Assembly (NCBI GenBank): GCA_965230755.1
Contig: CBDDLT010000010.1
Location: 174,382-238,381 of the forward strand
Direction of reading: 5' to 3'
Length of the DNA: 64,000 nt
Source: DATFJT01 sp965230755
Lineage (GTDB): Bacteria; Bacteroidota; Bacteroidia; Chitinophagales; Saprospiraceae
Each line of letters starts with the position of its first letter. Within the stretch, counting starts at the first letter, position 1. The notes beneath the pieces are model-generated. The model was given only the letters and a program-made list of their open reading frames with translations. It made no database searches and was not told the DNA's origin. Positions 54,777 through 62,943 of this stretch are shown here, piece by piece. The position numbers and the translations under genes are program-made.

Positions 54777-55805
54777 TTGAAAGCAAGAGGAGCATATCTG
54801 ATTAAGTATGGTAAGGGCACGGATTCTTTTGAAATTCGATCCAAAGATATTCCCACTCCAAAGAAGGATGACGTCCTGATTGAGGTGGAGGCCTCCGGAC
54901 TTAATTTTGCTGATGTAATGGCCCGAAGAGGCCTATATAAGCCCGCTCCAAAACCTCCTGCTATTCTCGGTTACGATGTCTGCGGATATGTTAAAGAAGT
55001 AGGAGAAAATGTCAATCATGTACAAATTGGAGACCGTGTGATGGCACTGTGTATATTTGGTGGATATGCCTCACATGTAATTACCAAGGGTGCCTTATGT
55101 GTCACTATTGATAAAGATATTGCAAATACCACTGCTTGTGCGTTAATGACTCAAGGTATTACCGCAGTTAATGCTGCCCATCAGTCCATTCGAATTGTAG
55201 AAGGAGATGTGGTTTTGGTGCACGCTGCGGCCGGAGGCGTAGGTTCTTTGATTTGTCAAATTGCCCGACATAAGAAAGCACGAGTTCTTGGAACCGCGAG
55301 CAAACACAAACATGACTATCTTAGAAAAATTGGTGTTGAATATCCTATCGATTATAAAAATCATGATTTTAAGGAATTCGTTCTTGAACAATTTCCAAAC
55401 GGGATAGATGTCGTCTTTGACAATATGGGTGGTCGAAATTTTAAGAAAGGCCTTGAACTTTTGAGAAATGGTGGTAAAATAGTCGCCTATGGGGCTATTT
55501 CCCAAAACATTGGAGATAAGTCCGGTCTTCTTCAAAGTCTTCGTGTAGCTCTTGGTTTTGGCTTTTTTAGTCCAATCCGCTACATTCAAAAGTCTCAGAG
55601 TATCATCGGTCTAAATTTACTCACTTTGGGCAAAGATCGTCCTGATCTAATCACAAAAATGATGCACACAGCCCATGACCTCTTTAAACAAAATGTAATC
55701 GACCCTATGGAAGGAGGTGTTTTCAATTATACAGAAATAGGTAAAGCACACGATTACCTCGAATCTGGACAGTCAATCGGTAAAATAATCATCGAATGGA
55801 AATGA
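54777..55805 (+). CDS. Zinc-independent quinone oxidoreductase (MDR family)
   Basis: A 342-residue medium-chain dehydrogenase/reductase. IPTPKKDDVLIEVEASGLNFADVMARRG is the N-terminal block, LGYDVCGYVKEVGENV follows, and the Rossmann loop is VHAAAGGVGSLICQIARHK. No zinc-binding Cys or His set is present, so it belongs with the NADPH:quinone reductase / VAT-1-like branch. Substrate unknown; reduction of quinones or enones with NADPH is typical. It begins with TTG directly after the stop of the PorE-like gene (TAA then TTG, no gap), so the two are probably cotranslated, though the functions seem unrelated. The gene ends 15 bases from the convergent HTH gene. Confidence 0.9.
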   Translation: MKARGAYLIKYGKGTDSFEIRSKDIPTPKKDDVLIEVEASGLNFADVMARRGLYKPAPKPPAILGYDVCGYVKEVGENVNHVQIGDRVMALCIFGGYASHVITKGALCVTIDKDIANTTACALMTQGITAVNAAHQSIRIVEGDVVLVHAAAGGVGSLICQIARHKKARVLGTASKHKHDYLRKIGVEYPIDYKNHDFKEFVLEQFPNGIDVVFDNMGGRNFKKGLELLRNGGKIVAYGAISQNIGDKSGLLQSLRVALGFGFFSPIRYIQKSQSIIGLNLLTLGKDRPDLITKMMHTAHDLFKQNVIDPMEGGVFNYTEIGKAHDYLESGQSIGKIIIEWK

Positions 55806-55820
55806 GCCCATTTGAGCAAA

Positions 55821-56216
55821 TTAGGAATCACTCTTGTTATTCGTCTTATTGTACTTTGCTCTTTCCTCCAGCAGCATGTCAATTTGAACATTAGATCGTC
55901 TTATCTGCTGTTTGAGCGCTTCTCTTTGTTCGTTACACTCCAAGTATTTGTTCTTGAAATCATCGCTTTGGATTTCAACACCCCGATCCTTTAATGGTTT
56001 GAGCAGATATGAGACAAAATCGTGGTTGACAATTATGGAAAGCTGAATCAATTCTAAAGTAGTTCCCCAGTGTGGGTTTTTGAATTTATGCCCAAAACCA
56101 CTTCGCGTAATATTCATAGCGGAAGCAACATGTGCTTTCAGGATATTATTATCCTTGAGGTACTTTTCAATAATCTCTGAAATGTTAATGTCTAAATCTA
56201 ATTCCCTTTTTTTCAC
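55821..56216 (-). CDS. HTH/coiled-coil protein, paralogue 1
   Basis: A 131-residue protein starting with GTG at 56216. Residues about 8-70 read as a Cro/C1-type helix-turn-helix: NISEIIEKYLKDNNILKAHVASAMNITRSGFGHKF, then ELIQLSIIVNHDFVSYLL, a tail common in XRE-like proteins of Bacteroidota. Residues about 85-120 form a heptad-patterned helix (CNEQREALKQQIRRSNVQIDML), probably for dimerisation. The longer reading from 56315 is rejected: the paralogue downstream in the list starts at the equivalent GTG, and a -7 box sits 32 bases before each GTG. No catalytic domain. It is a likely small DNA-binding regulator, targets unknown. About 60 percent of residues are shared with the paralogue at 56440, an older tandem duplication. 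Confidence 0.7.
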   Translation of the reverse strand: MKKRELDLDINISEIIEKYLKDNNILKAHVASAMNITRSGFGHKFKNPHWGTTLELIQLSIIVNHDFVSYLLKPLKDRGVEIQSDDFKNKYLECNEQREALKQQIRRSNVQIDMLLEERAKYNKTNNKSDS

Positions 56217-56247
56217 TACGACTTCTACTTTAAACAAGATGTTCAAA

Positions 56248-56255
56248 TAAAAGTA
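56248..56255 (-). promoter_or_regulatory. Probable -7 box of HTH paralogue 1
   Basis: The minus strand reads TACTTTTA within CCACATACTTTTATTTG, one base off the TAnnTTTG consensus. It lies exactly 32 bases before the GTG start, the same distance as the box of the paralogue. Confidence 0.5.
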
Positions 56256-56275
56256 TGTGGAATTCACTCGTCCAC

Positions 56276-56344
56276 GTCCGGTAATACAACACATCTGTTC
56301 TTGATAAATCAACATTGATTGTTTTTTACCGGACTTGAGTTGAA
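56276..56344. promoter_or_regulatory. Perfect 9-bp inverted repeat GTCCGGTAA/TTACCGGAC, 51 bp apart, upstream of HTH paralogue 1
   Basis: Arms are at 56276-56284 and 56336-56344. The inner arm begins 21 bases upstream of the -7 box, at the expected -33 position, so a protein bound there would block the promoter. A looped operator for the HTH protein itself is an inference. Confidence 0.5.
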
Positions 56345-56439
56345 TTGCTAGAATTTCCTACATTTGGTCAATTGGTATTTCTAAGTAGGATTAGTTGGAC
56401 TCCTTATTATAGGACATGAAGAAGTTAAAAAAGTATGGC

Positions 56440-56817
56440 CTATCTCTTAATATACTTAGCCCTTTCTTCTAATAACATGTCTATTTGAATGTTGGATCTC
56501 ATGATCTGTTGCAGCAAGGCCTCTCGTTGTTTCTTGCACTCTAAATATCGATGCTTGTAATCATCGCTTTGAATGGGAATACCCCTTTTCCTCAAAGGTT
56601 CAAGTAAATAAGAAACAAAATCATGATCCACGATGATGGACAGTTGCAATAATTCCAAGATATTGCCCCAGTACGGCTTCTTAAATTTATGTCCAAAACC
56701 ACTTCTTGTTATATTCATCGCTGCCGCAACTTGGGCTTTTTGTATTTTATTATCCCGCAGGTAGGTCTCAATTATTTCCGGGATGTCTATATCGAAATCC
56801 AAACCATCTTTGCTCAC
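56440..56817 (-). CDS. HTH/coiled-coil protein, paralogue 2
   Basis: A 125-residue protein starting with GTG at 56817. Domain order is the same as in paralogue 1: IPEIIETYLRDNKIQKAQVAAAMNITRSGFGHKF (Cro/C1-type helix-turn-helix), ELLQLSIIVDHDFVSYLLEPL, a short link PIQSDDYKHRYLECKKQ and the coiled-coil helix REALLQQIMRSNIQIDMLLEER. Both proteins end in nearly identical LLEERAKY. It lies upstream of paralogue 1 in the same direction, with 223 bases between the coding regions and a separate promoter for each, so the two can be controlled separately. A possible operator palindrome is at 56889-56902. Confidence 0.72.
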   Translation of the reverse strand: MSKDGLDFDIDIPEIIETYLRDNKIQKAQVAAAMNITRSGFGHKFKKPYWGNILELLQLSIIVDHDFVSYLLEPLRKRGIPIQSDDYKHRYLECKKQREALLQQIMRSNIQIDMLLEERAKYIKR

Positions 56818-56848
56818 AATATATCGTGTTAATTGTCAATAACTAAGG

Positions 56849-56902
56849 CAAAAGTATATGGATTTAATAAATTATTATCCCCTATAGCACTACTATAGTA
56901 GT
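56849..56902 (-). promoter_or_regulatory. Promoter and palindromic operator candidate of HTH paralogue 2
   Basis: The minus strand reads TACTTTTG at 56856-56849, a perfect TAnnTTTG -7 box, 32 bases before the GTG. A perfect 14-bp palindrome ACTACTATAGTAGT at 56889-56902 lies 33 bases upstream of the box, suited to dimer binding. Confidence 0.5.
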
Positions 56903-56942
56903 ATATAAATATATTTTAGTATAATATTGTTTAATTAAGCGA

Positions 56943-56970
56943 CAGGTGTTTAAATATTCTACAACACCTG
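56943..56970 (-). terminator. Stem-loop after the 1929-residue protein gene
   Basis: Perfect 8-bp stem CAGGTGTT / AACACCTG (56943-56950 and 56963-56970) about 30 bases past the stop of the gene at 57002. On the minus strand only a weak T-tract follows, so termination may be partial. Confidence 0.45.
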
Positions 56971-57001
56971 GTTTGTTTTGGCAAGCATTTCCGACTTCAA
57001 A

Positions 57002-60000
57002 TTACTTTACAAGGCTCACATCACCTTTCAACACTTTTGTAGAACCGTCAATGAAAAGTACTTCAGCAGACCAAACATAAACCCCTGGATTCAATATTTC
57101 ACCTTTATAGCTTCCATCCCAACCCAATTGCTCTATATTGGGTTCGAAATTCTGCGCCAAATAGAGTTGATTACCCCATCGATCAAAGACTTGGAATTCA
57201 AGGATCGTAACTATATGATTGCTGTATAATGTAAAAAGATCATTTCTCGCATCGGCATTGGGTGAGAATCCACTTGGTGTAAAAACGGTAAAGTCATTGT
57301 TCACATTGATAAAATAAAACGCTTGAGAAATACAACCACCCTGGTCCACCACTATCACACCTACCTGACCAGATACCAAAGGACTGATCGAAATCATATC
57401 GCAAATAGGAGGATTCAAGCATTCGAAATCATAGGACATCTGCCAGCTAACAGTGTCATAAGCACTTTCGGAAGAAACATTCAACTCAATGGTCTGCCCT
57501 ATTTCCACCATGTCTTCTGGACCATTCAAGTCAGACTGTATATCCAAAGGAATCTCCGGAGGGTTATCCAAGGTGATCGAAACCGAATTATAACAGTTAT
57601 TGATATCTAAAATCCCTACTTCATAGGTGCCAGCATTCAGACTATCAATGGAATAAGGCATTGATTGTCCATTTAAAGAAGCTATGGTAGAATCATTCAA
57701 AGAAAGGCTAAGTTCTCCAATCCCGCCCGTTACACTGTCTATCTGCACGCTTCCGTCACTCCCGTTATTACAATTCGGATCTTCAGCTGATGTTGCAATA
57801 AGGATGGGATCTGGTTCCAACAATTCGAAAGATAAGGTATCACGGCAACCGATGGAATCGATGAGTTGAACCTCATACATTCCCGCGGCAAGATCAGAAC
57901 GTATTTCTTCCATGTTTCCATCTGGCCACAAATAACTAATCGGATCAACCCCCATACTGCTGAGGATCTGCACCTCGCCATCATTCGACCCGTTACAACT
58001 GATATTATACGGGCCATAATTGGAGAGAATATTATACGATCCCACTAATTCACTGATTCCTATGAAAATTGGGCTGTCAGAATTAAAACAATTCAAGCTG
58101 CTAGAGGGGTCCGATAAGAACCACTCGCCGGAGGCCTGAGGAGAAATTCGAATGAGGTCATTATCCGCAGCCTGCAACAAGGGCATGGAAAAATTAGGTC
58201 CGTTTAATTGAAGGTTGGTTGAAGAAATTCCGGAAATTCGAACTACAATATCCAAACTATCACCTCTACATACTCCATTGTCATTGGATTCTAACCATAC
58301 ATTGATATTCGGATAAAAAACAAAGGGAATCGTGTTTGAAAAATCCAAACACATATCCGACCAATCTATGGTTCCGTCAGGTAAGGCATTTCCAACGGCC
58401 ATGGTAACGTAATAGATTCTATTAACATCCAAGCCAAAATCAATTCTTGTCCAACTCAACGAATTAGAATATAATATAGTTGAGCTTGATAGTATATCCG
58501 GGTTATCATGAATAACAATAAAGACTTGATCATCGCCGTCAAAGCTATTCCCTGAAGTGTCTATTTGAATCAATTGATCATCGCATAACTCTGGTTCATC
58601 TGCGGAAATCAATCCGGCACTTGTCACACAAGCACATGTCTCAACCACCAAGGGCACCCCAAAAACTTCGGAGTAGCAAACTCCATCAAATACTCTGGCA
58701 AATACAATACTAGATGAAGTGTATAAAGAACCCGGATTGGCGATCGATGCAGTAGCATTAAGATCGAAAAACCATTCGACATCAGCAGTAGCATTAATAT
58801 CAACCTCAAAGGAAGTCAAATCGAAAATGGCCATACCGCTACCATCATCGCATTCCGAAATGGCAGGAACACTATAACCAGGTCTAGCACGTATGCTCAG
58901 AAATACTTCGACCAACATGGAGTAACAAGCATTGTCATTTACTCTAGCATAAACGATCCTGTCAACTGCACTTGAGTAATTATTCAAATTTAATATTGGG
59001 ATAGTCCCCATATCATCTTCAAACCATTCTACACTTAATCCAGTGCCACCATTGATCACATTTTCTAATGATTCCAAATCAAAAACCCCCATGCCGTTGT
59101 CCTCACAGACCTCCAAATTGCCTGGAAAAGCAGTTGGAGATGACATTATGTTTACTGGAATTTCAATCGTATCACTGGAGCAGGAGCCCTCTCCTACTAT
59201 TACCCAAAGAGATGTGCTCCCAGTTAAAAAATTGGCAGGATCCATTATTTCTGATGTCGAAACAGCACTTGGATCAGTAAACCAACGAACGGTAAAACCC
59301 GTATTACAATTGACCTCATCGTTGTATTGTGTGAGATCAATACTATACATTCCATTTGGGCCGCAAGTATCAATGCTGGTACCACAAACTGAAGCCATTT
59401 GTTCAACACTTAGTTCTATCTCTACAAATTCAGAGCGACAATTTCCATCAACAACTCGAGCGTAGATAGTACCCGATTGTGATATGAAAAAGGAAGGACT
59501 AATAGGATTCATTAATGTATCTACATAGTATTCTACCATATTCATCCCCGTCGGATCAACGATATCATTCAGCGATACCAAATCAAACCAAGCTCTCCCA
59601 TCTCCTGAATCGCAAGCAGATAATTCAGCAGGAACAGCTTCTAAAGGATCCGCCTCGACAAAAATAAATTCTATTAAACTGTCTGTAGAGCACCTGCCTT
59701 CCGAAATTGATAGATACAAACTATCTGGAAGAGAAGATCTGTAAGCATTGATAACCCTAATGGTGTCCAACATTGAATTCAACCAAATTCCGGTTCCGGA
59801 GCCAGTGTAAATGGAATCCAAATAATCATTCAAATTCAGTGTAACGATTCCGTTGTTATCTGAACAAACCATATAGGGATTGTCAGGATTTAGATAGGCA
59901 ACCCCATTCGATAATTCAAAAGTTAAAACCTGAAAATCACTTGGACAAATGGTCTGTTCATTGGCGATTGCATATACACTTGTAGTTACTAGTATCTGGT

Positions 60001-62791
60001 AATTGCCAGGATCACTAATTAAGGTCATTTGATCTTGTTCGTACCAGCTTATACTTCCACTTGAGCCATTTAGTAAATCAGGTTCATAGTCGTAAAGGTC
60101 AACTACAGCAGAACCGTTTTCATCAGGACAGACCGAAATTGTATCTAAATTCGCCAAATCAATAAAGTCGTAGGAGATTAATTGTATCGCAAGGACATCA
60201 GAGAAACAAGTATTTTCCATTACCTGGGCATAAACGACGGTCGCATTGGTTCGATGGTTTTCAGGAGTTAGAATTTCATTACTGAGATCAACTCCATCAT
60301 AATTCTCATAAAAACTGACTGAATTCCCTGTATTTCCATTAATGCTATCAACCAAATCATTAAGATTATAAATTGCAAAACCCAAGGAATCTTCACAGGA
60401 CTCGATCGGGCCGACCGGAAATATTTCCGGAATTGGATTGACTTGGAGTTCAACTTCAATCACCTGTGATTTACAGTCCGCGCTAATCTCGACGATAGCA
60501 TAAACCGTCGCACCAGAAGAGATGTAGTTGGTCGGATCGTTTATTACATTGGTAAGATTTTGATCTGTATACCACACCACGGGCTGTCCCGAACCACCAT
60601 TGATCTGATCGTCCAGCAGCCTTAAGTTGAATGCCGCTTGTCCCGATCCAAAAGAATCTTCACATTCCTCCATTGGACCTGCATCAAAAGCTTCAGGGGA
60701 AGTAATAATTTCAAGTTCTATTTCAACAGGGTCAGACCTACAGCCCTCTACAGATTCGACAATTGCATAAATCGTGCTAGAACCTGATACATAGTTTTCC
60801 GGATCCGTTATTGGCATGATCAATGCCATATCTTCAAACCACAAAACCATTTCACCAGAACCCAAATTAATATCATCATCTAGAACCCTCAAGTCAAAAG
60901 TCGCCTGGCCAGAGCCCGCTGGATTCTCACATTCCTGGAGGGGGCCAGCAATTCCCGTTTGAGGTTTAGGCACTAAAATCAACTCAATAGATTGGACTTC
61001 AGATCGACAACTACCTGAGGTCTCTACCACAGCGAAAACGGTTACCGACCCGCTTATGAAATTATTAGGATTCCCGATGGGAAAATTCAGATCTATGTCT
61101 TCAAACCATAAAACAGGTTCGCCACTTCCTCCATTGACAATATCATCCAATGATCTCAAATCAAATGTCCCCAATCCACTTCCGTCATCGCATTGCTCTA
61201 ATGGGCCGGCCGGAAAAGACTCGGGAGCTGATACTACCGTTAATACGACGGGAACCGCGATGGAAAGACAGCCCTCGTCAGACTCAACAAAGGCGTAAAC
61301 AGTAGTACTGCCAGTAGTAAAATTAGAAGGGTCAGCAATTGTATTAGTTCCGGCCATATCTTCAAACCAAAGCACAGTCTCTCCACTGCCGCCGTTAATA
61401 TCGTCCTCTAATAAACTTAAATCAAAACTGGCTTGACCTGATCCAGCGGGATCTTCACACTGCTCCAATGGTCCTGCGGGATTGGCCGAAGGGGAAGCTA
61501 TTACTTCCAATTCCACTTCCACGGCCAATGAGCGGCAACCTTGAGCATTCTCTACCACGGAATAAACTATGGTTGTACTTGTAGTGTGATTTGATGGGTC
61601 GGATATGGACGTGTTTAGTGCCATGTCTTCAAACCAGAGCACATTGTCTCCGCTTCCTCCATTGACATCATCATCTAAAGAACTTAAATCGAATGTAGCC
61701 TGGCCAGAACCAGCCGGATCTTCACACTCTTCCAATGGACCAGCAGGGTTTGCTATTGGCGGAGGAATGACAACCAACATGATTTCTATCGGCTCCGATC
61801 TACAACCCTCGTCGGACTCAATGATTGCGTAAACATTCCTTGAAGAGGTTGTATAGCTCGAACTGGAGGTGATGGGAGTTGTTAAAGCCATATCTTCAAA
61901 CCATAAAATAGTTTCACCACTACCTCCATTGATGATATCGTTTAAGCTGGTTAGATCAAAAGTCGCTTGGCCCGAACCAGCCGGATCTTCGCATTCTTCC
62001 AATGGACCAGCAGGGTTGGCCATAGGAGTGGAATTCACAATCACGGTTACCATATCCTCTGCTGTACAGCCATTCACATCCTCAATCGTCAAAGTGTAGG
62101 TAGCATTGGGTGCTGAAAAATCGGTAGCTGTAGTCGTTAGAGATGAAGGATCGGCAATAGTTCCAGGTCCACTCCAATCCACATTTTGTACTACGCCGTT
62201 ATCACCAACTGTTCCTGTTAATGCTAATACCTCTCCTTCACAAATGGGATCTGGGTTTGCATCTGCCGTGGGTACTCCTTCCCAACATATGATCTGAAGA
62301 GGACCAAATGTAATGCTTTCATTTCCTGCCCAAGTCTGGGTGGTAATTTCAATTGAGGCTGTAGTACCTCCCATATTACATTGCTGATATGACATCGAAC
62401 CCGATTGCTCGGCGTCCGTGGTTCCCGCTTCGCCCACCAAATCACTTCCCACTTCAGTTCCATCTATAAAAAATTGAGCCCAGAGGAAATCCCAGCAATT
62501 GGTGCATGCAAGTGATGTCGGATTCGAAGGGTCTCCAGCACATAATCCCAATCCGCATTCGTCCGCAGACTCCATATTTCCACTTCCTTCCCAAGGCAGA
62601 GAAAAACTGTAATCCAGTTCAAAGCGAACACTAGTACAATTACTTATATCTACAGTACCATAAATATCATTAGTAGGGCCATCGGTATCATTATACGTTT
62701 TGCCAGGATCATTCAGCAAAACCGTTTGTGCAATACTTGAATTAACAATAAAACAAAAGAGGCCAAAACAAAATAAAAGTCGAAGCAACAT
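57002..62791 (-). CDS. Giant T9SS type B adhesin-like protein with thirteen 88-residue modules and SprB repeats
   Basis: A 1929-residue secreted protein. The signal peptide ends near residue 21 (NSSIAQ). A beta domain covers about 25-170, an Ig-like domain (CEGEVLALTGTVGDNG ...) about 175-245, and about 250-1390 hold thirteen modules of about 88 residues, each with PAGPLExCEDPxGSGxAxFDL, INGGSGExVLWFEDM and TVYAIVESxEGC. About 1570-1720 has two SprB-type repeats (CNGSNDGEVQI ... YLWPDGNMEE ... GMYEVQLIDSIGC and CNNGSDGSVQI ... NAGTYEVGILDINNC). The end is the gliding-motility C-terminal domain (TPSGFSPNADARNDLF, FQVFDRWGNQLYL, LGWDGSYKG), a type B T9SS signal. SprB repeats occur in the mobile gliding adhesin SprB, so a role in adhesion or gliding is likely but unproven. 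Confidence 0.92.
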   Translation of the reverse strand: MLLRLLFCFGLFCFIVNSSIAQTVLLNDPGKTYNDTDGPTNDIYGTVDISNCTSVRFELDYSFSLPWEGSGNMESADECGLGLCAGDPSNPTSLACTNCWDFLWAQFFIDGTEVGSDLVGEAGTTDAEQSGSMSYQQCNMGGTTASIEITTQTWAGNESITFGPLQIICWEGVPTADANPDPICEGEVLALTGTVGDNGVVQNVDWSGPGTIADPSSLTTTATDFSAPNATYTLTIEDVNGCTAEDMVTVIVNSTPMANPAGPLEECEDPAGSGQATFDLTSLNDIINGGSGETILWFEDMALTTPITSSSSYTTSSRNVYAIIESDEGCRSEPIEIMLVVIPPPIANPAGPLEECEDPAGSGQATFDLSSLDDDVNGGSGDNVLWFEDMALNTSISDPSNHTTSTTIVYSVVENAQGCRSLAVEVELEVIASPSANPAGPLEQCEDPAGSGQASFDLSLLEDDINGGSGETVLWFEDMAGTNTIADPSNFTTGSTTVYAFVESDEGCLSIAVPVVLTVVSAPESFPAGPLEQCDDGSGLGTFDLRSLDDIVNGGSGEPVLWFEDIDLNFPIGNPNNFISGSVTVFAVVETSGSCRSEVQSIELILVPKPQTGIAGPLQECENPAGSGQATFDLRVLDDDINLGSGEMVLWFEDMALIMPITDPENYVSGSSTIYAIVESVEGCRSDPVEIELEIITSPEAFDAGPMEECEDSFGSGQAAFNLRLLDDQINGGSGQPVVWYTDQNLTNVINDPTNYISSGATVYAIVEISADCKSQVIEVELQVNPIPEIFPVGPIESCEDSLGFAIYNLNDLVDSINGNTGNSVSFYENYDGVDLSNEILTPENHRTNATVVYAQVMENTCFSDVLAIQLISYDFIDLANLDTISVCPDENGSAVVDLYDYEPDLLNGSSGSISWYEQDQMTLISDPGNYQILVTTSVYAIANEQTICPSDFQVLTFELSNGVAYLNPDNPYMVCSDNNGIVTLNLNDYLDSIYTGSGTGIWLNSMLDTIRVINAYRSSLPDSLYLSISEGRCSTDSLIEFIFVEADPLEAVPAELSACDSGDGRAWFDLVSLNDIVDPTGMNMVEYYVDTLMNPISPSFFISQSGTIYARVVDGNCRSEFVEIELSVEQMASVCGTSIDTCGPNGMYSIDLTQYNDEVNCNTGFTVRWFTDPSAVSTSEIMDPANFLTGSTSLWVIVGEGSCSSDTIEIPVNIMSSPTAFPGNLEVCEDNGMGVFDLESLENVINGGTGLSVEWFEDDMGTIPILNLNNYSSAVDRIVYARVNDNACYSMLVEVFLSIRARPGYSVPAISECDDGSGMAIFDLTSFEVDINATADVEWFFDLNATASIANPGSLYTSSSIVFARVFDGVCYSEVFGVPLVVETCACVTSAGLISADEPELCDDQLIQIDTSGNSFDGDDQVFIVIHDNPDILSSSTILYSNSLSWTRIDFGLDVNRIYYVTMAVGNALPDGTIDWSDMCLDFSNTIPFVFYPNINVWLESNDNGVCRGDSLDIVVRISGISSTNLQLNGPNFSMPLLQAADNDLIRISPQASGEWFLSDPSSSLNCFNSDSPIFIGISELVGSYNILSNYGPYNISCNGSNDGEVQILSSMGVDPISYLWPDGNMEEIRSDLAAGMYEVQLIDSIGCRDTLSFELLEPDPILIATSAEDPNCNNGSDGSVQIDSVTGGIGELSLSLNDSTIASLNGQSMPYSIDSLNAGTYEVGILDINNCYNSVSITLDNPPEIPLDIQSDLNGPEDMVEIGQTIELNVSSESAYDTVSWQMSYDFECLNPPICDMISISPLVSGQVGVIVVDQGGCISQAFYFINVNNDFTVFTPSGFSPNADARNDLFTLYSNHIVTILEFQVFDRWGNQLYLAQNFEPNIEQLGWDGSYKGEILNPGVYVWSAEVLFIDGSTKVLKGDVSLVK
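58625..62040 (-). repeat. Thirteen tandem about 263-bp coding modules in the adhesin-like gene
   Basis: Modules 1-3 and 5 (N-terminal side, high coordinates) are most alike (PAGPLEECEDPAGSGQATFDL in two of them), while modules 7-13 are well diverged. This polarity points to recent expansion at the N-terminal end of the array. Confidence 0.88.
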
Positions 62792-62943
62792 TACCCTAAT
62801 TGTGTTTATTACGGCTTAATATGGGATTATTACATTGCAATTTCGAAGAAATATGATTTCTATCGATGATATGTAATTTATCAATTTGTTAATAATTAAC
62901 CTAATAAAAGATTGAACTTCTCTCTATCAAGGGATAAAGATTT

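Noticed and set aside
56217..56315. Longer N-terminus for HTH paralogue 1
   Set aside because: It would cover the promoter-like box and one operator arm; the paralogue has no such extension and shares the GTG start position.
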